DNA from: Ulota crispa
Taxonomy: Eukaryota > Streptophyta > Bryopsida > Orthotrichales > Orthotrichaceae
Length of the DNA stretch: 64,000 nucleotides
NCBI GenBank assembly: GCA_963920765.1
Contig: OY987244.1
Span: 1,800,501-1,864,500 of the forward strand
Reading direction: 5' to 3'
Shown: positions 1 to 10,582 of the stretch, piece by piece
How the letters are laid out: every line of letters begins with the position of its first letter
Position numbering within the stretch: the first letter of the stretch is position 1
Program-made: the position numbers and the translations under genes
The notes under the pieces: model-generated
The model's database searches: none
What the model was told of the DNA's origin: nothing
Seen by the model: only the letters and a program-made list of their open reading frames with translations

Positions 1-523
1 GTGCAATTCATATTGGATGTTCCATATTTGGTATGCATTGTAATATAGAGTATACTATAATCCGGCAAACTAAATAAACAAATAAATAAATAAATAAATA
101 AAAACTAAAATTTTAGAGATCCCTTTTAGTGGAATTTTGTTTTGTTTTTTCGCAAACTTGTGCAACCTACACAAGGGTGAGGACTTAAAGAGTTAATACA
201 TATAATAACATGAATATATATAAACATAAATATATACATGTGAATACAAATATTAATAAAAACATGAATATAAACGTAAATGCAATGATATGTATAAAGA
301 TAAAATTAAAGATAATCATGAATACAACATATTTTTGTGTTTTTGTTTTTGTTAAATGGTAAATTAACTAAAGTAACAAAGTAAGCATTCAATATTAGTT
401 ATGGTTATCAATACTTTTTGTCAAAAATAACACAATTTATACTCCTTTACCTTGTATATTTGTTTTTCAATTTACTATAAAAAAACCCCCACATTGTCAA
501 GATCACAAGTCATTATAATTAAA
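1..523. other. AT-rich intergenic sequence with AAAT microsatellite
   Basis: No gene is visible. Bases about 71-102 are a run of AAAT/AATA tetranucleotides. The rest is AT-rich sequence with short ATATA-type runs (about 200-300). Confidence 0.6.
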
Positions 524-1187
524 TTAACCTCTAAATGTGCAAGGCTTTTTGAGCTTCTTGAAATCCCATGAAAATGAACACTCAACCAACTTTTTTGTAA
601 ATTTCATCAAGTTTCTTTTAAATGTAACCGTACACATTTAAACTAAACATATTAGCAATTGCATAAAAAAGTAAAACAAAATATTATCACTTATAGTTTG
701 AAAAATTATAATGGTCAAATAAGAGGGTGTTAAAATTGCAAAAGTGACTATAAGCCTTCCAATCCTCATTTCACATGTCAAATCTAAGAAATTGGTCACC
801 AAAAAAGTATGAGGTTTAAACCTTTAAGGTCGTTACATGTCTAACTTTAATTAATGTACGGCTTTCAAAATCTACTCCTATTTTTTTAGATTAACTTCTA
901 ATGTAGAACTTGTCTCCAAGCTTTATTGTATTTGAGGCTCATTTTGAAGATTTTCTAACACTAAAAACCCCAAGATTGCAATGCACAATGCACACCCTTG
1001 TACAAAAATTTGAGTATAAAAATTCCACATTCATTTTCAAAATCAGATTTTTATTGTTGAAAATATACTTCAAAACAAACTTGTACTGAAAAAAAAACTA
1101 CTAAAAAATAATGATTCAATAAGGTTTTATTCAATTTCAAAGTTTTGTAAACACCCAAATTGGGGGCTTTGGGCATTCAAGGGTTAA
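524..1187. mobile_element. TTAA-flanked non-autonomous element, subfamily iii
   Basis: It begins TTAACCTCTAAATG and ends with the inverse motif ATTCAAGGGTTAA. Its body is similar along its length to 53603-54251 (opposite orientation) and 29774-30427 (same orientation). Shared blocks include the terminal segment 'acacccaaattggg' and the internal 'gtaaccgtaca' block. No transposase reading frame is present. Flanking TTAA on both sides suggests a piggyBac-type target duplication (inference). Confidence 0.7.
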
Positions 1188-1376
1188 GTAGAAACATGTA
1201 AGGGTGAATTGGGAGGTGGAGCCGCTTCAAAAAGTTACCCAAGGACATGTAGCGCTTCAAGATCCTCCCCTAAAATTATGTTGCACATCCTTCGTGCTAC
1301 CGCATACACATAAAAGTGGTAGCAAGATTGCACACCCATTGCCTCACTCCAAAGTTATAGGATGCCCAGTTTAGTG

Positions 1377-1727
1377 CTCCCTCAGTCCCAAAATGATCTT
1401 CTTGTTGCCCTTTATTTAGTGTCCCAAAGTGATCTTCTTGTTGGAGGAGGAAGGGAGCTAGTGACACTTGCACATAATCCAAAAGCATGAGCATGCTAAC
1501 CAATCCCATGCCATGAAGCGAGTGGCCACCGGTGCTCTTCAAAAATGCCTCAAAAATTCAATTTTCAAGCACTTTGAAACCACACTTTGAAAACTAATTT
1601 GAAACTCAAAATTTCAGAACAGTAGGAGGACATCAAACTCTATTCATAAGTCAATGAAAAATGGTTCTTTTTGAGCTTAATCTATAACATTTTGTGTAAC
1701 AAGAAGATCATTTTTGGACGGAAGGAG
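1377..1727. mobile_element. Stowaway-like MITE (Tc1/mariner type)
   Basis: The left end reads CTCCCTCAGTCCCAAAATGA. The right end is its near-perfect inverse (on the other strand CTCCTTCCGTCCAAAAATGA), and the match continues through 'tcttcttgtt'. The right side is followed by TA; the left is preceded by TG, a decayed TA. The CTCCCTCCGT terminus and TA target are the Stowaway hallmark. A second copy of the inner motif (gtcccaaagtgatcttcttg) lies at about 1422-1441. The element ends about 265 bp before the chosen start codon of the AP2-like gene, so it may form part of that promoter. Confidence 0.75.
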
Positions 1728-1992
1728 TATTGTTTTTCAGTGCACACGCGTACGCACACTGTCGTGTAAACGTCCATGAGCCACAGTGTTGTCAGCCTCG
1801 CTTGGAAATGCTCCAATGCGTCCAAGTGGCGCCATATCAGCCGTCTCTCGGGGCTGCTACAGGTCCTCAAATGTGGGGCCTAGAAGCTTGTCGGCCGAAG
1901 CATGGACGAAAGAAGTAGTTGCTAGCAAGCAATTCGCGCGCAGTCTTCGCTTGTTCTCTTCGCCATCGCCACAAGTTCACTACGGCAGTGCC

Positions 1993-3320
1993 ATGAATTC
2001 CGTTGTTCGCCGCAGGTCGTCATTCACTCACAGTACAATGGATTCTCGTAACGGATACGCAGCTGGTCCTTCTGAGCGGCGGGGTCGCAAGAGTCGCAAA
2101 CTTGCACGAGAGGACGTTGGTGGTGCTTCCGGTTCTGGCGATGGCAGCGAGACGGAGGCAACATTTCCCTTTCACGGAGTGAGTTTCCCATCCCCCAAGG
2201 TTGAAATCAAGAACTACGTTGGGTCTCTCCATTTTCATCGGACGATAAGGGGGGCGTCCAGGGGCGAGGCTGCGATGGTTTATGATTTGGCCCAATATTA
2301 CAAGGACCCTAATTTTCCAGAGGACAACCTCAACATTCGCAAGGTGGTGCATTTCCTAGTGAAGGAAAATGCTGTTCTACCTGAGCCTCAGCACCTACGC
2401 AGAGGCAAAGAATTCTGTCTCAATTTCATGCGCGAGCATTCACTCACGATTCCCTGTGAGCAGTGGACGAAGGAGAACTTGGCGGCGGTGCTGGATGAGA
2501 TCGTGGCGAAGGGTTCCGAATGTCACCGGGCGCTGAAGGAGGAAGTAAGTGTCGACGAGGATTGTCAATGGCATATTCTTGTGTAGCTGTCAATTTCCTA
2601 GATTGTACTATGGTTGCTGAGAACCGTGCGCTAAATGTGAGAATCCGCCATAGCCGTGAGCCATGTCTCGATTAGCGTTTGAGGTTTCGGTCGAGTAGTG
2701 GTGGAATTGTTTTGCCTGATGAATGTAGAAGAGTGTCAGTTGTGATAATTCAACAATCAATATAAGGCTTTTTGAGCACTGACGTTTCAAACTCTCTGTA
2801 AACAGGTTACTTCAAATATTGACTGGCTCCTGGACTGTTGCAGATTGCTCGTAAATGCTGTGTACGAGGGCGCCAGAGGACGGATCTTGATGAAATTCTA
2901 CCTTCACTGCCGGAGGACGACAGTCATGACCTCCAGCAGTGCTTGGATGTATGTCTCTTCACATTTTGAAGCGATTATTGGTTGGCTTTTTGTCAAACTG
3001 GGGCGAGAATTTGCACCCTCGGTGCCTGCCTACATGCTCTTGATCAAGTTTGTTCAATGTAATGCAATGGTTGCGACCGGTAAGATGCATGCTAGAGTTC
3101 TGATTTCTTGACAGCGTTTCTGAGGTGTGAGGGCGGTTTTAAGAACGATTTTATGTCATTGCTTACTTCTTGAATTCAATTGCAGGATCTGAAGGACGAA
3201 AATCATGATCTGAAGGTCGAAAATCAGGATCTGAAGGACAAAATTGCAAAATTAGAGGAGTTGCTGCAGAAAGGTTTGATCTGCAACCACGTAGATATGA
3301 ACTTAATGGAACATTATTAA
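1993..3320 (+). CDS. Divergent AP2/ERF-like protein with C-terminal coiled coil (3 exons)
   Basis: Exons 1993-2544, 2844-2948 and 3186-3320 join in phase 0 to give about 263 residues. Introns are GTAAGT..GCAG (299 nt) and GTATGT..GCAG (237 nt). Residues about 29-38 form a basic nuclear-localisation-like stretch (RRGRKSRKLAR). Residues about 60-114 resemble an AP2/ERF DNA-binding fold: FHGVSF, then YVGSLHF, the helix-like EAAMVYDLAQYY and the closing NFPEDNLN. The usual RGVR and WV.EIR residues are poorly kept, so the call is a divergent AP2-like domain. Exon 3 encodes heptads with Leu and Asn at core positions, a likely dimerising coiled coil built from three 21-bp DNA repeats. I chose ATG 1993 (gccATGa context); the in-frame ATGs at 1786 and 2038 are alternatives. 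The likely role is a nuclear DNA-binding regulator, but the target is unknown. AP2-type reading is moderate; the gene model itself is strong. Confidence 0.7.
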
Positions 3321-3446
3321 TGCATGTCATTCCTGTTAAAATAACTATCTAGAGCAGTGTTGGCTGCTCACCCTTTTCAAAAGAACTGTCGCCGAAAAGT
3401 CCTCTTCACCCTGCAATGCTATGCAAAATGCTGTTTTAGCGAAGTG

Positions 3447-3452
3447 AATAAA
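3447..3452 (+). promoter_or_regulatory. Polyadenylation signal AATAAA of the AP2-like gene
   Basis: A canonical AATAAA lies 127 bases after the stop codon at 3320, a plausible 3' UTR distance. Near-consensus signals are common in AT-rich DNA, so this is suggestive only. Confidence 0.4.
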
Positions 3453-6400
3453 AAATTTAAAAGCTGGAGAAGGACTCAACTGTAAACATTCATGGTTGTA
3501 GGCCAAATTTTTGAGGAACATTAATGAAGAGTGTGGTGTAGAAGGACTTTGTTGAATCTAAGGTGTTTACAACTCTTTTCGAAGATGTTATGGAAGTAGA
3601 CAAATGCAACAATGTCCTATCCAGGCACGTTCAGCATGCCTCGTGAGTCTCTGGTGGTTTTTGATATTTTTGGTTGTGGTGAACAGCTTCACTGCAAAGC
3701 CAACCGGAGGTTCTACCCCCGCACAATCATTTCTCAGAGGTGAGTTTCCTTCTCTGCTGCCCTTGTCATGAATATTGATTTGGTCCCTCTCATCACTTTT
3801 GTCTACAGAAGTGGCAGTGTAAGAGCTCAACTGGCAATTTGTGTCAGTTTTCCAGTTTTTTTCCTTCACTTTTTTATTTTTATTTTTATGGGTACTGTAT
3901 TGGATAACTTTTAGCACAAAAGAGGGCGGAAATGGAGATTTTGATCTTAGTTAATACTTGTTCTGCTGTCCAGGGATGGTGGGAGAACGACCCAGTATTC
4001 AACTGATCGAAGGACAGTTTTATTCAGGCATGCCTCAATGGAGCTCGAATCCACATCAATTCGGGTAGAGGGGCCTATTTTGGTTTCCTCTCAAACCTGG
4101 ATTTTTGGTACAAAACTTTGCTACTTGTTTGGGACTAAGTGTACATTATTATTGGGGGCCAACATGACTTTAGAGGCCTACTGTCATTGACCTTTGAATG
4201 CGAACAGGCTTGTTTTCTATCTCTTATAGTGGTCTACAGCCCTTAAATTATACATAGTGATACGAATTAGTTTTCTGCGGTCTCCTGGAGCGTGGAAGAC
4301 GGTTTCATGTGGGAAATAGTTTGCAGATCCTGTCACTGAAGGTCTGTGTCGTGAACGGATATAGTTGTACACTAGATCTTGAGTGATTAGGATAATGTGA
4401 TCTAACACATCTGTGCTTCTGTGTAAAGTTTTAGGTAGATAGCAAAGCAGGCCAGGTTATGAAGAATTAACTGTTAGGTTAGAACCCATAAACTACCACT
4501 ACTTTGCTAATTACAACTAACCGCAGCAGCAGAGTTGTTTAATGTTGAGATTAAGTAATAGCTTGTGCAAGTCACTATCTTATGACATTAGTAAACATCA
4601 TGTTAGATCTTTAACCGCCACTGATTATTCTTTTAACTTAACCCTCACGTGTTCTTCTGTATTGAAATAATTGTGTGGTGTCCCCTCTCGTATAAAGGAG
4701 TGACACAAATAAAACAAAAAAAATCGAACAAGTTTACAGAGAATGGATAACCACGTACTGGCAACACCATTTTCGGCAAGAGCATTTCCTAAACCCTCAT
4801 GCTAGTTACTTGATCTGATTATTGCTGTTGTGAAGTAAGTTATTTCAATTACTGCAAGACACTAAATAGTACAAGACCCTTTTACATTAGTTTGAGTAAA
4901 TTTTGCCTGATTAGTATGAAAATGTGGCATATCTCCCATTATTGTTCTCCAAGTAGGGTTGTGGTCATAATTTTTCATTGTTTTTCAAGCAACAACTTCA
5001 TCGCAAAGCCTTTGTAATGCAAAACCTTCTTACACTCTAGTTTATCTACTGTACATATTAACAAAATCCTCTTAAAACTTTGGTCACTTGAGTCACATTA
5101 TTCAAGATAATATTTAAATATTGTAACCCACATTATGTTGAATAAACCTAAATTGTTATGAATTATTTTATTAGTGTGTTTCTAGAATCCACCCTTTTCT
5201 TGAATTAGTGTAAGTTAGTGTTTTTAATGTGGGGCTCTGTAATTGAAATAACTTGTGGGGTCCTAAGCTGTTCACTGAGTATAGCACTCAAATGATCGAT
5301 GGTTTTTTTCACACGAAAGAGTTTTTTGAGATTGCATGCACAATTCTCAAGTGTTTGTGGTAGGGCATTTGCAAATTCAAAATTATGCAGGGGTATAAAT
5401 CCACATTTCAAGTCAACGTGGCCATCTAGAATAAATTAAAAGGGCAAAGTCTTCTATAACTACTACACTAAATAGTGTAACTAGGTTGCCTTATTCTTGA
5501 AAGTTACATCGTGACTCATTGCTTTGTCATTTTAAGGCTGACCTCAAAATGGGGCGCTTAGAAATGAAAAAGTTCTTGTTTGACTTGTTATAATCTTTCT
5601 ATTGGTAAGGTCAAACCATATGTCCTTTTCCGTATACTTTGGAGCTTGTCTCACCTACCATTCAATACAGTTAGATTTTGTGGATCTTATTTGTGATAAC
5701 AATTTGGTTGGATTGAGTGTGAATGGGTTTAGATTTTGATGGATATGAGCTAGGCGCTTAGGGGTTAAGGTTATACATGATTTACAACTTGGACGCAACT
5801 AGCTTTCTTTTAAAAGTGTCATTAGTGTTGCTAGGCCCTTATTTGTTGAAAATTTCATTCTTAACAATTGTTATTGCATTAATTATTGATGTAATAATTG
5901 CAGTATCAATAAATATTTACATAGTGTAAAATGTCAAGAAATCAATGTGGAGCAACCTAATTAAACTACTTTGTGGTAGATTCTAAATCTAAGCAAATAG
6001 AGAATGGTGAGCTACGCCAGTTGAATAATTGAGTTTTTCCACAATCTTAGGTTAATTCATATTAATTTTCCTTGGAACCCTTTTGTTTTCCTTTGAGATC
6101 TTTTTTGTGTTCCTTTGAGATATTTTTTGAGTTCCTTTGAATAAAATCATTTGAAAATGATTTAAACAAAAAAAGTCGAGTACTTTCACCGCCTATTTAA
6201 GATTGTTGATTTTGACAAATTTGTTGTCCTGCTTACAATATCATGTTCTAGAATAATTAAGCAAAATCGGATTTGATATTCTTAAATTTTCATATGAGCA
6301 TTAGTTATAGGTGAAAATGGTTCCCATAGCAGGCAACCAACACATTCATTAAGAATTATTTAAAAAAACAAGTGGTGAAATTATTGAGTTTTTTGATTTT

Positions 6401-6921
6401 TTGTTAGTTTTTCCTAGTACCCTCAATATTGGTTGAAGATGCCTCGTGCATATGTCCCATTGAAAGAAAATAAATGAGAAAATCATATGTATATTTTTAA
6501 CAACAGAATGTCCACCATGGAAGATAGAATGAAGCATGCACAAATAAGAGTCATTAGATGAAGATCTCATGAAGAGTTTATAGTAGGAAAACTCTAACAT
6601 CTTTATTTGCCTCCTCTCTTACATTCTCCATACAACATGGTTCATACTGTCTTTTGTGTTCTCTTCCTACTCTTGTATTGTGATTAGTAAGGAAATCCAT
6701 TGACAAGCTCAAGTGTTCACAACTCTTATTGTAGCAAATTTTGTGCATTATTGCTATGTGATTTACAAATGCAATTTTTTTGTGTTGGTGTGGTGGTGTC
6801 TTACTTCGCAACGAGTCAAAGTATGGAGGTTGTTGATTGATTACATGTTATATTCTATGAAGAGAAGTGTAAGGAACCATTGTAGTTCTAAAAGGTGTTA
6901 ATCATCTTTGCAATTGTTACA
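3453..6921. other. Intergenic AT-rich sequence
   Basis: I see no supported gene. Bases 3321-4450 are somewhat less AT-rich and may include the 3' UTR or downstream transcript of the AP2-like gene. A solitary TTAA-element terminus is at 5749-5768. About 6070-6140 holds a short run of imperfect repeats of 'cctttgagatcttttttgt'. Short reading frames on either strand show no recognisable domain. Confidence 0.5.
5749..5768. repeat. Solitary terminus of a TTAA-type element
   Basis: The end GCTAGGCGCTTAGGGGTTAA closely matches the right end of 18163-18926 (CTAGGCGCTTAGGGGTTAA). A matching left end was not clearly found. The best candidate, TTAACCCTCACG near 4638, is weak. Confidence 0.45.
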
Positions 6922-7240
6922 ACTAAGGTAGGAGCACCCATCCTTGTGAGGGTCTCCATAAGCGTGACCTCTAAAATCTTGAAAAATTTGTGGAAGGAGA
7001 TAGATGTAATGATAAGGATGTACAACATGTGAACATAAACCTTAATAGTGGTTATGGGTACAATGGCATTTTGCTCTTTAAAAATTCACAACTTATTCTC
7101 ACAGTATCCAAATAATACATTTGAAAGTGCAAACTCATTATTTTTGTTCTTGATAGGATTCTATAATTTGCTAGTTGTTTATTAATAGTCATCATGTTCA
7201 AAACCCTTAGTTTGACGTTTATGGGTGCTCCTACCTTAGT
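6922..7240. mobile_element. MITE with ACTAAGGTAGGAGCACCCAT inverted ends
   Basis: The left end ACTAAGGTAGGAGCACCCAT and right end ATGGGTGCTCCTACCTTAGT are perfect inverse copies, 319 bp apart. The internal sequence is AT-rich without coding capacity. The AAGGTAG..CTACCTT ends recur in several other elements here (16683-17286, 19835-20064, 28342-29686, 31502-31828, 33024-33256, 35783-36665, 56074-56468). Confidence 0.75.
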
Positions 7241-8102
7241 ACCAAAACCATGTACTACATAAGAAGAAGAATTTGAAACCAAATCAAATGCTATGGTATA
7301 ATTGCTTTGGTCTTATGGCATTACTCTAAATTGAGATTAGTTAGAATTTTAAAAGCACTCTATTTTTGTGAGCGCCTTAGATTCACCCATGGCATTTTCA
7401 AGGAGCTCGGTAAAATATGTAACTCCAACTCAAACTAATGAATAAAATCAACATCATGCTCAAATTGTACATGGTTCATTGACCTCAATAATAAAAAGAC
7501 TTTTTCATCAACAAAGGTAAAAAGGTATAGGAAAAAATTGAAGTGTTGAACTTAGTGTTATGAAAAATATTAGCTGTTTGTCTTGGATGTAGTGTAGCCA
7601 TGCTCATCTAAGGTATAGAATTTGAGTTAATCTCCAAAGAATGTTAATATTTAGAATATGGACAAGAAATGCTCTCAAATGCATATGTATAGGAGTTGTA
7701 TGAAGCAAACAAAGTACATCCAAGTATGATCAAAAAGTAATTTTTGTCTATTATTTAGCTACTTTACTTGTTTGACCATTGAATGCTTCATGATTTCTGT
7801 GCAAAAGTTTTGAATCAATACATGCCAATATAGAAGAAGGAAAAAAAACTTACAAACAATGAAGGTCTTATTTCCAAAGTTTTGTCACACCATAATATAT
7901 TTCACTACAAAAAAGTGATTCCAAAATGACTAACTTACATCAATTGCATATGATCACAACAATTATTAGATGACTCAACTATAATCATTATGAACATAAT
8001 TTGCAATCATTATGAACCAATCATTTAAGACACATTAGACACATTTTTCTAGTAATGTTTTTGCTTTCCAAAATATTTTTTTGGATATGAAGGAGATAAG
8101 AT

Positions 8103-8243
8103 CAATACAAGGAAATCATGGTTGAATTTACAAAAAGTTGACAAAGGTTGTGTCTTAATCTACAGTATATTGTAGATATATCGTAGATTAGGTCACAATC
8201 TTTATCAAATTTTTGTATATTCAACCATGGTTTCCTTGTAGTG
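8103..8243. mobile_element. Small CACTA-like foldback MITE
   Basis: Ends are CAATACAAGGAAATCATGG and, on the other strand, CACTACAAGGAAACCATGG. They are flanked on both sides by the 3-bp duplication GAT (8100-8102 and 8244-8246). CACTACAAG ends with 3-bp target duplications are typical of CACTA (En/Spm) elements. Most of the 141 bp folds back on itself. It is related to 14462-14569 in the S1-like pseudogene. Confidence 0.75.
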
Positions 8244-10345
8244 GATGTGAAGGTGAGCAATAACCAAAGTTTCATAAGACAAATATGCACTTGTTATGAA
8301 GTGTGACAAACTATACTCCGAGCCCAAGGATGGCCACTATTGTAAATAGAGATGTGGTAAAAAAGATCCATTCCTCAATCATACCCTTTCCATGTAATCA
8401 ATTCTTTACCAAATCTAAAACTAGTTACATATTTTAAAGGCCTATAAAGGGGGAAAACACATACTAAATTTTGAAAAGTAGAGTATTCCAACTCCATGGC
8501 TTTAAACCATGCCAAGTGCAATTTTGCACTATCAAATATGCTATATTCATCAACTTTTAGTCTTCCACCAACATTTTTTTTAGCTTTTAACCACCTTTGA
8601 GAGTTTAAAATTGCCTCAACTCAAGCAAGCCTCTTGTAGATAGAAAGAGGGCACATTGCACTTAAATTTGACATGAATCAAATTGGGAGAAGTGTTAATA
8701 AAAAATCATTTTGAAAAAGCATCAAATTACAATTAAAATGATGTTTAAATCAATACAATTCCACCATCAGCCTAAAACCAATACATTTTCACCCCATTAT
8801 TAGAGCTTTCAACATATGTAATTTTAAATTTTAGATTTAGTGAAATATTGATGGTGCGGGAGGGGTGTGATTGGGGAATGGATCTTTGTGTCCCCATCTC
8901 TATCTACAATAAAAACATTAATTTCTCTAACTATTGTAGCATAATCTTGGTGGTGTAAACTAACCAATGGAAACTGGTTTTTAGTATGATACGTTTTTAG
9001 TACGATACTCCGTATATCGCAAAGCACCACAAGCATGGTGCCCGCTTACAGCTACCTAATGTCCTATTTCTTTTTAAAGTTAAATTTACATTTGCAGACA
9101 TGATTTATTTGTAAAGGTCTCCCCCGTACTAAGCTCTTGCTGTTTTACCCAAATACATTATACTCCAAAAAAATGTTTGGAATTGCCATGTTTAAATAAG
9201 TTCAATAATAGAAATTATGTCATAAAAAGAAGCAAAGAAATAAGAGCTTACAATATCTGTTTGGAGAGATTAGTTCTAGAGGGTGTGCATGGTGTTGGAA
9301 TATTTCTCAATCACCATGGCCTTGTGTAATCTGAAAGCGCCTTAACTTTGAAATTAATTCCATATGGCATGAGTGAAAATTTGGAGTTAGTTACATTAGC
9401 ATGTTTTTATATGGCAGAGTTAAGTAAAAGGGATAAAGCTTTCCTTAACCTTTTAGAGACTGCCTAACCATATTTTGGTTCAAGAGAGTGATTTTTGGCT
9501 TATAGAGTAAAATTTCTCAACACTCTGGAAATTGGTTTTGAAGAACATTTGTGATCACAAGAATTTTGCATCCAACCAAAAAAATAACAATGGGATTGGG
9601 TTTATCAGTTGATAAATAATGGTGTTTATACACCATAGCCTCAAAATACGTATTCAAATTTGGTCAAAGATGGATCAAAGCAACAACACAATACATCAAA
9701 TATCCAAGAATATTGCCAAATTTCAACTTTGCAATCCTAAAAAATTCTATTTGTTTAAGAAATACGCTTGATTTGTTTTACTATACAATAGGAGTATAAT
9801 TGTAGTATTTGAAAATTTATTGAAACGGTGCTATCATTTCATCTTTAAAAAAAATTCATCCTAAATTTAAGGCCAATTCTTGATTGTTTTCACCAATTGG
9901 GTTTTCCATAGCATTTACCAAATTTATTATAAAATTGTTTTTGAGTAGCAAATAATGTAGAATTTTTTACCCCTTTTGTCCAGTAGCTACACCTTGTGAT
10001 TGCTATTTTTATCCATTTTGTGTGAAACTAGTCTTATTGGAAAGATGGAAAAGCCTGCTTTCTAGAAATATAAGGATTTTCTCAAGCAAAGCTTGTATGA
10101 AGCAATAAGATCCAAAACTCATAAGCATGAAAACTAAAGATTTTCCACCTCCAACTCACTCAATTATAACAATATTTCACCTCCAATGGTAGATCTGGTT
10201 GAAATTTTGACACATTGCAACAAACAAGGTGTTCTTCCCATTTGCATGGTTGGATGGTTAAAATTAGGTCCATATCTGATTCAACTGCTCATCCAAGTTT
10301 ACTGCCCCCATTTTTAGTGGATTTTTGTGAAAATGTGTGTGGTCT

Positions 10346-10582
10346 TTAACCCCTGAGCGCCTAGAGTTGTTTTAGGGTTTAGGAGAAAATGGGGGTTTAA
10401 TGGCTACCACAGCTTGGAAAATTACATCCAGAAAAAGTGACCGTAGGATCTGAAAAAGGACTACCTTCTTTGCTGATGGGGACCAATCACAACTTTTTTC
10501 ACAGTACGAATCAAGAGAAAAAGTGAGATAAACTTGGGATCCCAAACGACAAGATCCTGTCGCTGGGGCGCTTACAGGTTAA
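10346..10582. mobile_element. Short TTAA-flanked element
   Basis: It begins TTAACCCCTGAGCGCC and ends GGGGCGCTTACAGGTTAA, imperfect inverted ends with flanking TTAA. The body (237 bp) is less AT-rich than its surroundings and has no coding capacity. Confidence 0.6.
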
